A stretch of 64,000 nt of DNA, from contig NC_064434.1 in the NCBI RefSeq assembly GCF_023343835.1, positions 6,801,505 through 6,865,504 of the forward strand, written 5' to 3'. Position numbers and translations under genes: made by a program. Source of the stretch: Lagopus muta (lineage: Eukaryota > Chordata > Aves > Galliformes > Phasianidae). Under the pieces are notes generated by a model. It made no database searches. It saw only the letters and a program-made list of their open reading frames with translations, and had not been told where the DNA came from. This document shows positions 11,585-23,300 of the stretch, piece by piece (positions within the stretch are counted from its first letter, which is position 1; the number at the start of each line of letters is the position of its first letter).

Positions 11585-11639
11585 AAACCACCACACGTCT
11601 ATCTCCACTCAAGCTTTTGGGCTCATTTCTGTTTTCCCA

Positions 11640-12000
11640 CAGCTTTCCAAGCCGCACAGTTTCTACAACTCAGCAGGCCCGAGCCAAGCCCCACCTGAAC
11701 AAAATGGCTGCCGACACCGCTTCCCTCAGCCCACGGGAGGCGGGAAGGGAGGCAGGGCGGTGGGCGGGGCTAGAGGCACGCAATTACGCGAGGTAGCGCG
11801 GCAGCACTTCCGGTGAGCGCGCGCGGTGCAACCTGGGATAGCATCCGGGATTTCCGGTAAGGAGAGCGGCGGCATCGGAGGACCGCTGTTGGAGGACCGC
11901 TGCCTGCTGCCGTTTCTCTCCCAGGCCCGAGGCCCCTCCATTATCCCGGCGCCATGGCGATGCAAGCGGCGAAACGAGCCAACGTGAGTGCTTTTACCGG
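11640..12000 (+). promoter_or_regulatory. CpG-rich housekeeping promoter of SF3B6
   Basis: The region is CpG-rich with no TATA box. It carries a YY1-type AAAATGGCTGCC at 11701-11712, a GC box GGGCGGGGC at 11762-11770, and two ETS-type motifs: ACTTCCGG at 11806-11813 and TTTCCGGTAA at 11851-11860. Paired ETS sites near a YY1 site are typical of ubiquitously expressed RNA-processing genes. Transcription probably starts near the ETS sites, about 100-150 bp before the ATG. Confidence 0.8.
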
Positions 12001-15000
12001 GTTCTAGCTTGGTAAAACCACGTAAATTCTATAGCTGATGGGTAGTAGGCCTGAGATGTAGTTGGTAGGCTGTAGCATTCAAGGTTTGAAGTGAGTTCTG
12101 TGTGTAACACAACGTCTGTTGTTTCTGCTTTAGATTCGGCTGCCACCGGAGGTCAATCGGATCCTATACATCAGGAACTTGCCTTATAAAATCACCGCGG
12201 AGGAGATGTATGATATTTTTGGGAAATACGGACCTATTCGGCAAATCAGGGTGTAAGTAATTTCAGTTTTCTTTGAGGAGGACTTAACTTATCCCAAGGC
12301 TTTGGGATGGCTGTCATGTGTCAGTATGCCTATTACAGTGGGAACAACTGGTTTTAATAGCTGAAAAAGCTGAGTGTGCTTTAGCAGCATCCCTGTGTGC
12401 TAAAGGAGCACGTGGTTGTGTTTCTCTTGTGTGTCAGTTTGTTGGTAAGCAGAATGGTGCTGGTAGGAATGTTGGAGTGGCTTAAGCCTGGTCTGAACGT
12501 AGATAAGTGGAGAAAAATAAGGACTTAAACCTTAAATGAACTAACCTTTTAAGTAAAGGTAAAAATATGAAAAGCAAGGTTTGAAGGCAACCACTTCTGC
12601 TCAATGAGTATTAGATTAGTATAAGAACTAATGATGAAACAGGTATGGTACCACTGATGGGTGCAGAAAATACTGCACCCCTTGCTGTGCGGCTCAGCTC
12701 TGAGCCATGTGATCTGACTGAATTTTGTTCCAAATACGCTGAGGCTGCACTTGTCTGTGCCAAATCCTAGCCTCTTCCCTTTAGTTCCTTCAAATATTGA
12801 TGACCTGAGCTCTGATGTTCCTTGCTGTCTTGAGCGCCGTGCCATGGATCTAACTGTAATTTCATCTGGTTAATGCCGTGTTCTAAGTTTCAGGCAGAAA
12901 GAGTTGGCTGAGGACTTAGGATTAGCTGTTGAGAGCTGCAGTAAGATTGGCTGGAGTATTGGCGTTCATACAAGATGATCTTTTTTTTTTTCAAGTTGAG
13001 AGAAATATTTTGGAAGGGAGGAGCAATAAGATTTGGTGCTCATCTTTTAATACTTGAAAAGAAGTTAAATGTAGGGTAGATACGATATCGTTTTCTTCAC
13101 ACTGCCCTTATCCAGATGTTGGCAAAATAACTTGTGGCATCTCTGAATTAACAGGTTGTTGACTGGCTGACAGCTGAATGTGTCCTTGCTGTTTTTGTTG
13201 CTCTGTTTCCCCGTGCTCTTAGATTGGGGTGGGTAATGAACCCACAATGTTCATCACTTCAATTCTGTGGGGCATAGATAGGATAACAGCTAAAAAGATC
13301 AAATTCTACCCCAAATCCAAGTGCTTGTTTTGGCCAGTGCTGTAGTGAAAAAAAGCGATGGCTCAGTGCAAAGAACAAAGTGAGTTTTCTGTGTAGAGTT
13401 ACTCCCAGTAAACATGAACAGAGGGGAGTAGTGGGGTGTGCTCCTGCATGCTGTGTTGGAACATGCAGCTGGTGGGGTCTTATTAATACAGAGAAGAACA
13501 ACAAAAGGGACTGGGCAAGGGTTAAAAGAACGAGAGAGAACATAATCCTTTTGCTTGGCTAAATAGCTGGGATTTTCACTCATTGACATACGCTGGCAGA
13601 AGAGAATTAATATGAAAAAGAATAGGTTAGACACGCCACGTTTGGATGCAGTGCTCCAGGTGAGGCCTCACAGCACAGAGCAGAGGGGCAGGATCACCTC
13701 CCACGCCATGCTGGCCACGCTGCTTTTGGTGCAGCCCAGGGTGCAGTTGGCTTTCTGGATGGTGAGGGCACAGTGCTGGCTCATGGCCAGCTGCCATCCA
13801 CCTGTACCCCCAGGTCTTTTTTCAGCAGGGCTGCGCTCAATCCTTTCTTCCCCAGCATTGGTCTGAGCTCCCTTTGTGAAACTCCCTTTGTAATTCTTCT
13901 CCTTCTCTGTGCAATTTTATCCTTTTTGTTTGCATACACACCATGACATGGACGTGTGTGATGTTGTTTATTGGAGTTTATTTATAAGTCAGCTCCTAAG
14001 AAAGGGTTGTTGTGATTCCTAAGTTGGCTTTTAGCTGAGATCTCGTGGCTGTGTAAGCTCTGTAATAAGCTCTGTGTAAGCTCAGAGCTGGTTAGAGTGA
14101 TGTGCCCAGACGTGTCTCCTGCTCCTCAGGCAAAGGAAATTGAATTGATGGTCTGATGAGTGATGGTCGTGCAGCCGAAGCAGCATGCATCAGTGTAGTT
14201 GTGTTGTGCTAAGAACAGTATTCTGTCTCAGTGCTGAATATTAATTAATAGAGTCCTGTGCATCGAGTTTGATATTAATGCTTGTTAACATTTGCTCTGC
14301 AGTGGAAACACTCCAGAAACAAGAGGAACAGCCTATGTGGTTTATGAAGACATCTTTGATGCCAAAAATGCTTGTGATCATCTGTCAGGATTCAATGTAT
14401 GCAACAGATACCTTGTCGTTTTGTACTACAATGCAAACAGGGTAAGTGCTCTTGGTTTTCTTATTGTTACCTTTGAAGATGTTCAGCATTAAAAAAAAAA
14501 AAAAATCAGTTTGAGAAAATGGTTGGATGCTTTTAAGAAATAATTCCAAATTGATAGAGAGAATTGGAATTGGATTGGACAAACGGCTAGGATTTCATCT
14601 TCAGTGTGATTCATGTGCATAAATCACCACAGCCTTTGGACTAGAGATGTGGAAGTTGTGCTTCTGGTGAGAAGAGGTAGAAGGGGCCAAACTGTGACAG
14701 AGGGCTTTGAGATTTACTTAACAGGAAGAAGTCTGTAAATCCTTGATGTTCTGCCTGATGAGGCCCAGAGTCTGGTGGAGTTCTCTGAGGCTGAGAATTA
14801 AGCAGTGCTGTTTGCATGTGATGTTGATGTCATTCACAGTGAGAAGTTAGTTGCAGTTTATAGGAAATAACATACCTAAAGATGCAGTTTTTCTTCTCAT
14901 GCGTATTATTATTTCCCTTAATTACAGGCATTCCAAAAGATGGACACAAAGAAGAAAGAGGAACAGCTTAAGCTGCTCAAAGAAAAATATGGAATAAATA

Positions 15001-15017
15001 CAGACCCACCAAAATAA
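11954..15017 (+). CDS. SF3B6: Splicing factor 3b subunit 6 (p14), four coding exons
   Basis: Coding exons are 11954-11983, 12134-12252, 14303-14441 and 14928-15017, all GT-AG, totalling 378 nt or 125 aa, the length of the human protein. The reading starts [10 protein letters not shown] and has one RRM. RNP2 is ILYIRNL at residues 20-26, including Tyr22, the residue known to contact the branch-point adenosine; RNP1 is RGTAYVVY in exon 3. The tail is [19 protein letters not shown]. p14 binds the SF3B1 N-terminal region within U2 snRNP and sits at the branch site of the pre-spliceosome. As far as I can recall the vertebrate sequence, this copy is essentially unchanged from mammals. A second in-frame ATG lies two codons after the first. 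The stop codon lies inside an AATAAA hexamer. Confidence 0.97.
12253..14302 (+). other. SF3B6 intron 2
   Basis: The intron starts GTAAGT and ends CTCTGCAG. It holds one internal CR1 fragment (13632-13870) and an 11-base T run near 12981. No other gene or conserved motif is recognised. Confidence 0.8.
13632..13870 (-). repeat. Internal CR1 fragment without 3' tail
   Basis: On + it reads as complement of the CR1 ORF2 end and start of the 3' region, for example GGATGCAGTGCTCCAGGTGA and GCTGGCCACGCTGCTTTTGG. The octamer tail is absent, so it is truncated at both ends. Confidence 0.85.
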
Positions 15018-15018
15018 A
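15013..15018 (+). terminator. SF3B6 poly(A) signal overlapping the stop codon
   Basis: AATAAA at 15013-15018 contains the TAA stop (15015-15017). A TTTTAAAA stretch and a TGCTGCTGTGTTTTG-like GU-rich element follow at about 15027-15064, as expected of a cleavage region. A second AATAAA at 14993-14998 lies inside the last codons. The next candidate is ATTAAA at 15422-15427. Confidence 0.5.
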
Positions 15019-15540
15019 CTGATGTGTTTTAAAAACTGTTCTCCAGATCTGCTGCTGTGTTTTGAAACTAAGCAAGGATTCCCACTGAAGTATAGCTTAC
15101 TGTTTTTAGCAGGCTGTAATTTGAATCTTTAGATCAACTGAATAGATGTGAAACATCAGAATATCTGTTTTAAGGTAAAATCCCCTGAAGGGACACGACT
15201 TCCTGTGTTGTAAGGGCTTGGATGGGTAAGTGCTGTGTAACCACAGTCCTGTTTGGGGCAGACCTTTGGAAGATGGGACCACATAAGTGGAGCAGTTCTG
15301 GCCTGCTGCTCCCCAGCCTCCAGAACTGACTTTAAACATGGTAGCCAGCTGATGATGCAGAAGAATTTCAAGGGCTCGATATGAACTATCTCTGAATTTC
15401 ACTTGCTGCTTCCAAAAATTGATTAAATGCAAGTAAATGGGACCCTCCCTGCTTTTTTGCTTGTGGTTTGATTTTTCTTCATTCTTACATATTGCATACA
15501 ACTCATTGTTTCTTTTTCTTCCTGGAAATATTTGATGGAG

Positions 15541-16074
15541 TGTTGTGGTTTAACCCAGCAGGTGGCTGAGCACCAGTTGTTTCCTCACCCCCTGCTTCCC
15601 AGTGAATGACATAGAGAATGAAAAAGGAAAAAAAGAAAGTAGAACTCATGGATTGAGATAAAACTACATGCTAAGCTGCAGAAAAGGGTGATAGTTATGA
15701 CAAATGTATGCATATACGTGTATATAACAAGTGATCCACAAGTAATTGTCCACCACCTCCCAACCAAGGCCCAGCTAGCCTTCTGAACAGCAGCAGAGAG
15801 CAAGACAAACTCCCACCCCCTTCAGAGCTCTATCTGTATGATGTTCCAGGCTATGGAATATCCCTGTGGCTGGTTTCAGTTAGTTGTCCTTGCTCTGTTC
15901 CCTCCCAGCTCCTCAGGCCCTTCACTGAGAAGGGCTTTGGCTCTGTACAATGCTGCTTAGCAGTGACTGTAAATGTCAGCGTGTTATCAGTGTTGTTTTT
16001 CTCCTAGAACAAAAACATAGCATCATACCAGACACTGTGGGGAGATCACTTGTGTTCCAGCTAAAACCAAAACA
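15541..16074 (+). mobile_element. Solo LTR of an avian endogenous retrovirus
   Basis: It starts TGTTGTGGTTTAACCCAGCA and ends CAGCTAAAACCAAAACA, the termini of a widespread avian ERV LTR family. The internal word GGCTATGGAATATCCCTGTG is another hallmark. Length is about 534 bp. Flanks are ATGGAG (15535-15540) and AAGGAG (16074-16079, overlapping the last LTR base), a near match to a 6-bp target duplication. No internal retroviral sequence lies on either side, so this is a recombined solo LTR. It lies between the convergent SF3B6 and FKBP1B genes. Confidence 0.85.
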
Positions 16075-16494
16075 AGGAGGCTTAGCCTATTTGGCTGCTG
16101 TATGCTAGAAACAAAGCTATATTTACAATGGAGATTCCTCTGCAAATAGACAATGAGGGGCCATGTGAAGTAATTCAACTGTTCAGGTGACTTCTGTCAA
16201 GATACCTCATGCCCAGTGCTAAGAGCTCCTCCTGACAGCTCTCATTGCTGTACGGCTGAGGATGCTGGAAGAGATTTGGAAGTGTACCAGATTTGCACTG
16301 AACTGAAGCAACAGGAATGAAGCTAATGTCTTCAATATTTCATAGAGAACACAGGACCAAAGTGAGGCAATAGATGCTGGCAGTAATTTTAGATACCTGA
16401 ACTGTGACTGTAATGAAGTTCATGCTGAGTGGAAAACTTGCAGTAGCCAATAGAGGAAAAAAAAAATCTGATTTTTAATTATTTCTCAAAATAT

Positions 16495-16570
16495 CAGCAT
16501 TCATTGGAGGGGGCCCTGCGACTTGATGGGCTTTCAGGTCCCTGCCAACCCAAGCCAGCCTGAGATTCAT
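16495..16570 (+). repeat. Short degraded CR1 tail
   Basis: The block ACTTGATGGGCTTTCAGGTC followed by CCAACCCAAGCC resembles the last 70 bp of CR1, without a clear octamer tail. Confidence 0.5.
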
Positions 16571-18630
16571 TCTAAATCCCTGCTGCCAGTGTGGGTGGCT
16601 TTCTGACTTGCTCAGCCCTCTCCTGCTTCTCCCATCGACGTGCATGCTCAAATGCACAGGGGCAGTGATCTGTTTCATCTGCTTCATGCTTACACAATTG
16701 GTTACTTCTCCTGTGTCAACCTGGTGAAGAGGTCCAGCCCATGAGGTTAACACAAGTGTAAGTTGTTCAGGCAAAACCAGCTTGCCTTAAAATGTTTAAA
16801 TGAATGAAATCTCGTGGGAGACTTCTAAGTGACCTGCCACAGCTCTGTAAAGGCTGGAGGGAGACACATGGACATGCTCTTTACACAAGCTGTTGGGCGT
16901 GTAGATGGCTCTTGCCTGTAACAAGAACTGGATTGATGCTTTAATAAATAATGATAAACGCTGGTAACAACCCACTGAAGTGCTAATAATGGAGCCGTGT
17001 TCTGTCTGCCTCATTTAAAATCATGTGCAAATACTGCATTCCATCTGTCAATAGCAGACAGCATGTTGCCTGCTCTGTAGTGTCTGTTTTGATGAGGATT
17101 TGGTGCTGTTTGAAAAATACATATAAAAAGCAATTCTAGAGGGTAATAAGATTAATAAAAATTCCTTCAATGAATCCTCAACATCAGCAGCTTTTGATAC
17201 CTCCAAGTGCTCAGCTGCTGCCTTTCATTAAATATTCCATTTCATACTTTTCCTTCTAGAGTCTGTCTGGGGCTTTCAATGTCCCTATACATGGAAAATG
17301 AAATAATAATTTGTACCTGTAAGACAGAGAGAATGGAAATCGAATGCCCAGAGGATTGTTTTGATGAGGTCTGCTCAAGATTTTGTTTGAAATGTAATAT
17401 CAAAGGACGAGGAAATGAGTTCAGTTATATGAATGGCAGAAGGGGCAGCAAATAAGGCAGATGTTACCAGCCTTGCAGTCTGCATCTGTGCTGATTTTTG
17501 TGTGTGCTCACTTTCCATTTAATTTTTCAGGAAGTAGGGCATGAAATTAAGCCTGGAAGGTCATTTTTTTCCCAGCTATACTGTTTAGAAATCAGTAACA
17601 AGAGCAGATCTGATTACACAGGCGGCAACAGTAAATTTTTTTCTAATCCATTATATAGTGGCAATAATTATATGTACTGTGTTGATCGATGATACAATTA
17701 AATAAATTAACACATTTGCAGTCAAATGAAGAGCTGGAGATTACATTTCCTTGAAGACTTAATTTCCCTAAGTATCACAAAGCACAATTAGTTTTCCTTT
17801 CACATTTTTTTAAATGAATTTGGCATGAAAGATGTAATAATCTCTGCTTCCAACAAAGGTCTCTGAAGGGAGAGAGTGATGAGGGAGAGAGCTCCATCAA
17901 GCAGCTGTTATAAGGGTTTTACAGACTCCTAATGGCAGGCTTGCACAGCTGAGGGCAGTGGGAAAGGTAAGTGCACAGCAGCTCTCTGGATGGAGATGAC
18001 AGGGCTGTGATCAGCTCTTACAGCCCAGCAGGAATGCAGCGCTCATGGTCAGAAACCCAGCAGAAGTGCAGAGTGATGCCCCAGCTCTCGTGCAAACAGC
18101 AGTATTGGTTGGACCAATTCATTCTTCTTGTCACTGTATGCTTTTGAGGCATTTGAGAAAGGCCTGTATTCTAAATGAATATCCTAAATGAAACCTCTCA
18201 GTGAAACATGGATCTGTAACCCAGCTGCTGCAGAGACCCCGAATTTCCACTGAAAAAGGGCTTTCTCCTTTGTTTGCTAGAAGGAGAGAGGAGCAAGAAA
18301 AAAGTTTACCAATTTTCAGTGAATTATAACCTGCAAGAGGGAGGGGGTTATCTGCTTTTGAATTAACAAACTAAAAGGCAGCTTTGTGGTTGGGATGACC
18401 GCCTAGAGAAAGAAAAGAGATCTGTGGTCCCTGCTGGTCAGATGGGCTGTCCTGCTTTTGTCCTCTCATCTCCAGGAGGAATGCCCTCACTATGTGGCTT
18501 TGCAGTCCATCTTCCCACGAGAGCTGTGTTTTCCTTACAGAAACTCACACAAGAAAACAGAGCAACCATTTCAGATACTCACCTCAGAAAATCCTGTAGT
18601 TGAAAATGATGCAAGTAGTTTACAAGCTTC
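16571..18630. other. AT-rich intergenic stretch between SF3B6 and FKBP1B
   Basis: No exon, RNA gene or clear repeat is recognised here. Short ORFs exist but show no family signature. Confidence 0.5.
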
Positions 18631-18822
18631 TTTCAAGTACTGGAAGGCCGCAATGAGGTCTCCCTAGAGCCTTCTCCAAGCTAAACAAGCCCAACTCCTT
18701 CAGCCCTTCTTCACAGGAGAGGTGCTTCAGCCCTCTGATCATCTCAGTGGCCCTCCTCTGGATGTGCCCCAACAGCTTTAGATCTCTCCTGTACCGGTGG
18801 CCCCAGGTTCAGATTGGCTTTG
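18631..18822 (-). repeat. CR1 fragment lacking the 3' tail
   Basis: On + it shows TTCAAGTACTGGAAGGCCGC and ACAAGCCCAACTCCTTCAGC. It is the part of CR1 just upstream of the tail and continues to a divergent 5' end. Confidence 0.88.
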
Positions 18823-19145
18823 TGAGCTGGATGCACACAATTCTGCCCTTGTTTAGCCTACCTGAGCTCCAGCAGAAATTTGTATGCTAGTTTTACTGTT
18901 GTAAAGCATAGCATGGGATCAGCATTGTGACTCTGAGAAACATCAATTTCCTTCTCTTCAACAGAAGTCAGGGGCCACCGGCAGTGCGGCGCAGATGGGG
19001 AGTCAGGAAACCTCTGTCCCAGCAGCACCTATGTGTGTGCTCCTGGACATCTTTCCCCGTGCAATCTATAACAGAAGCAATACATGGAATTATGCATATT
19101 TTGTGTAGAAAGATAAATAATTATCAAGAAAACAGGTGAACGTTT

Positions 19146-19542
19146 CATAGAATCACAGAATGGGCTGAGTTGCAAAGGCCCACAATGCTCATCCAGTTCC
19201 AACCCCCTGCTGTGTGCAGTTCACCAACCAGCAGCCCAGGCTGCCCAGAGCCACATCCAGCCTGGCCTTGAATGCCTGCAGGGATGGGGCATCCACAGCC
19301 TCCTTGGGCAACCTGTTCCAGTGCCTCACCGCCCTGTGGGGGAAAAACTTCCTCCTAAGATCCAACCTAAGCCTCCCCTGTCTCAGTTTAAAACCATTCC
19401 CCCTTGTCCTATCACTATGCACCCTCATAAACAGCTGCTCCCCCTCCTGTTTCTACGCTCCCTTCAAGTACAGGAAGGCCACAATGAGTTCTCCCTGTAG
19501 CCTTCTCTTCTCCAAGCTAAACAAGCCCAGTTCCCTCAACCT
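19146..19542 (-). repeat. CR1 3' end, about 400 bp
   Basis: It starts with the complemented octamer at 19146 and runs through CAACCTGTTCCAGTGCCTCA to ACAAGCCCAGTTCCCTCAAC. It ends about 80 bp short of the FKBP1B cleavage region. Confidence 0.93.
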
Positions 19543-19624
19543 TCATGTCTGTCTGAAGAACTTCTCATTCACTAAAAAGAATTGCAGTGGCCAATGGAAA
19601 GCAGGAAAAAAAGAAAACACAAAC

Positions 19625-20202
19625 TGTAAAGTATCAAGGTTTTATTGTTTACATATATACTTAATTCTTAAATGAGACAGTATTCTTTAAAACAGCAGCA
19701 AGCAGAACGTACAAGTTGAGAAAAGTGGCAGCGCAGGTAACTCTGTTTGGCTAATGCCCGTTCATGTACAAGGCGTACACTGGAGTTTTTGAGCACCTTT
19801 TGTGTTTTGTTTTGTTTTTTTAATTTTCTTGGTTTAAGTGTACAGTAAGGCAGTGGTTTTTCAATAAGGAATATATATATATATTTATATTTATATATAT
19901 TTTCAATCGTCACTGTGAATTCTCATCACATGCAGACTAAATAAAATGTACAACTTGAGAATGTTACAACGGTAGACATTTTTTCCCAAAGCAAAGCTTG
20001 CAATGAAAGGCAAATATGGACACCACAAAGTCTAAGAAGAAAGGAGAAAGAAAGGCTTAAGAAACCTAACGGCAAATGCTACTGATATGACAGCTTGAGC
20101 AGGAAGATTAGGATTCCAGTGAAGATTTCCCCCGCTGCTGGGAGGGTGAGAAAGAAGGGATGGTTATGGAGAGGTGCCTCCAGCCAGCTCCCCCAAGAAG
20201 AC
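19625..20202 (-). other. FKBP1B: FKBP1B 3' untranslated region
   Basis: Reading leftward from the stop at 20203 there is no splice signal before an AATAAA on the minus strand (complement of 19641-19646). This gives a 3' UTR of about 570 nt. It contains an AT dinucleotide-rich tract at about 19869-19900. Confidence 0.65.
19641..19646 (-). terminator. FKBP1B poly(A) signal
   Basis: TTTATT on + gives AATAAA on the minus strand, with cleavage expected near 19620-19630. Confidence 0.65.
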
Positions 20203-20331
20203 TCACTCCAACCTGAGAAGCTCCACGTCAAAGAGGAGCGTGGCATTGGGAGGGATGACCCCGGGGTGGCCTGTGGCTCCGTAGGCCATCTCAGGTGTGC
20301 AAGTCAGCTTTGCTCTTTGTCCTAAGCTCAT
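20203..20331 (-). CDS. FKBP1B: FKBP1B terminal coding exon
   Basis: 129 nt, 42 codons plus stop, with acceptor AAAAACCAG before ATG on the minus strand. It carries [20 protein letters not shown], the 80s-loop and final strand of the FKBP fold. Confidence 0.96.
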   Translation of the reverse strand: MSLGQRAKLTCTPEMAYGATGHPGVIPPNATLLFDVELLRLE

Positions 20332-23300
20332 CTGGTTTTTGGATGGTGGAAAAGGAAAAAGACAAGATAAAACACAGTATTAGCAGGAAGACAGAACAGA
20401 GCACTACATGGCAGATTTACAGAACCGAGGATATTCACGATGGTCAAATTCATCTTTTTGCTCTTCAAGAAAGCTGAAGCTGCTACAAACAGCTCACATT
20501 CATTGCCTAGCTCCTCTGGCTTCTCTTCAAATTGCTAGAGCCAGCTTGGGAGCAACGAAAGTCTTTCCAAGGCACACTGTGATCTATACTGCTTACCCTG
20601 GAGTCAGTTGCATGAGGTGTGAGTTCTGTGGAGTGCAGGATACATAAAACACCATCAGCAGGAGTTATGGAAAAGACTTAGTAACAGGTAGGATCAGAGC
20701 TTTGTGTTCATGACAGATCAGCACAGAGAGACCATTTGATTCAGATTCTTAAAAATGTCCAGCAGTGTTTTTTGCTTCTTCAGTCACCGCCATCGATGAC
20801 TTCAAAGCTACTGACCAAACACAAATGTTAAGAGGCACCCAACTTTCTGCTGCTGGACTGATGCAGTCCTAATTAAGAAAGGTTTCCTTAGACTGAAGCC
20901 CAAGGACAGATGCTCATGCACAGCTTGTTCTGTCTCATCCCTGGGACAGACAGAAGTGCTGAGCTCTCTCACACCAGGTTAGCTTTAGAGGTGGAAGTTC
21001 TAACCAAGATTTGCAGCATCAAGATTGAAAATTCTGTTCTGCTCTGGGGTACAGCTGCGACTTTTGTACACTATACTGGTGACCAGCTATTCACTGGCCA
21101 AGAAACAATCCCTGACTTTATGCAGTGAGGTTAATTCAGACGTTTTTCCCAGGATTGGACTGAACTACATATTACCCAGTTTCTCCTGTTGAATTTCGTT
21201 TTCTGTTTCTATGAAATACGCTAAAGCTAGAGCTTCAGTCATTCTAGGTAGAAGAAAAATGGGAATGTAACTTTCCCACATTCACAGAATCACAGAATGT
21301 CTTGGGTTGGAAGAGATCCCAAGGATCATGAAGCTCCAACCCCAGTGCACAGACAGGGCCACCAACCTCCCCAGCACTCAGGGTGCATTTGTAGAATGCA
21401 GGTGAAGGTGTGAGAGCAAATAACTTCCTTGGTCTTTGCAGGGTTTGACACTGGTCTCTGGTGCTCTGGTGGGTCCCTGCCAGTAAGATAGCTGGTACCT
21501 CATCCATGGATCTTAGGCATGGGGCAACCTCGAGCTGTCAGAAATTGAGCACAGAAAAGCAGATGCTGCTGCCATCTCACAGGCATTAAACCAAGGTCTG
21601 GAAAATTGAAATGCTCGACGTAGTGAATTGCTTTTTTCCACATGCCTTGTGTCAATCACGTTCCCCAAACCCTCAAAAACTCTGAGGTGGAAGGAAACAG
21701 CCACAAATTTAACGTAGCGATCCACTAGGAGGAGCAGGAGGGCAGCATGTGGCCACACTGCTGGAATGGAGTTAGGCCACAGTAATTAAGAGACAGGGGT
21801 TGGTGAGTGTGTTCAAGGCAGAGATAAAACCGATTCACCCAGAGCTTGTTTCCAGAGCTTTTCCTGCACTGGTTTCTGATTAGGATAAAAGCAACCCCAA
21901 CTGAACTTAAATGCACTTTCGGGTTCCTTCTCTTTGTAGGGCTCCTTGTCATATGACAACAGGTGGATGAAAAATCATGGAAAGATTTGCAAAGAGTCCT
22001 GCTGCTGGCTCTACTGAAACCACTTTGTTGTTCTTCTCCATGCAGACTGCCAATTCTGCCTTTCAAGCACTCAGCACATGGGGGCCCTGAGCCCTCCATA
22101 GGCAAAGCAAATAATAAAGAGTGCCCCCTAGATGTTAGAGCAGAAGGTGGATATTTTTCAGACTCTAGGATTCCTCAGATGGACCTGTTCCTTCTCAGCT
22201 TGGAGAGAAGGATATGCTTGTGTTGCTTTCTCGTGGAGCTGGAAACCATGTTCTTTTCCTTTCCTCTCAAACAAGCCTGGCTGCACCATTCATCACTGGA
22301 TTGCTTCTCATTTTGCATTCTTTCCCTCTCTGTATTTAAGTGTAAGAATTTGTTCCTGTCAATAACATTTGAGCAATTTCCTCTTATCATGAGCTCCAGA
22401 AATCAGAAATGAAGTAACTTTTGCACTTCAGCACCCTGACTGCACTCCTCACACTGCAGGTCCTCACAAGCACTGCAGACAAAACACTGCAGAGACAGCA
22501 TGGAGTTGCTCTGTGTGGCTCTTTCAGAGTTTTACTGTGCTGCCACTCAAGCTGTAATTAATGGAGGGCAGTTTCTTTTTTCATGTCTTATGGCTGCTTG
22601 CTGAATGTTAAGTTTTGTAGCTGGGAGTACTGAAGTCATAAAAGTTTAACAGTGCAGTATGGTGCCCTACTCAGTAGGGGTCAAAATCTGCAGCACAGTC
22701 GTAGATGTTGTCAAAAACGACAGCTTGGCCTTTTATTGAGTAGCTGAATAGAGGCCACTTCATAAAATACTGCCACCTGGATCAGTTTAGAGGCCACTGT
22801 GGTTTATGTGAGGTAGTTAGCCCTGGAAGAAGCAAGACTTATATACACATTGACACCTGGCAAGAGGATCTTGCCTCTCCTTTCTCAAATGCACACTTCA
22901 TGTAAAGCCTTGTGAGCAGGAGGTGTCTTAGTCAGCTAGTGGAGGACTACAGGAAATACTGCTCTTGAACAGACCATGCTTTCACAGAACAGAATAATAG
23001 AATTATCCAGGTTAGAGAAGACCTTCAAGTCCAACCATCAACCCCACCTACTGAGCCTCGTCACTGAATCATGTCCCTTTAGTGCCATGTCCGCATCTCT
23101 TAAATATTTCCTGGGATGATATTCCTCCACCACTGCAGTGGGCAGCCTGTTCCAATTCTTGACCTTCTTTTTCATGAACACATTTTTCCTAGTATCCAAT
23201 CTAAACTTTCCCTGGAGCAACTTGGTACCATTATGAAAACCACTCAGGATTTGACACTGTGATTTCCACTTGGTCTTGTCAACACTGCACTGAACACTAA

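Noticed and set aside
4400-11600. Search for a FAM228-like gene on the minus strand
   Set aside because: Expected from human gene order, but no recognisable FAM228 exon was seen.
14292-14492. 66-codon ORF as a separate gene
   Set aside because: It is SF3B6 exon 3 read into its intron.
17207-17455. 82-codon ORF with a cysteine-rich middle
   Set aside because: No family signature, no promoter or splice context; likely chance in AT-rich intergenic DNA.
19214-19675. 153-codon ORF on + and similar ORFs at 50249-50749, 50311-50661 and 58053-58351
   Set aside because: They are translations of the noncoding CR1 3' region. The same peptide ([20 protein letters not shown]) recurs at each copy.
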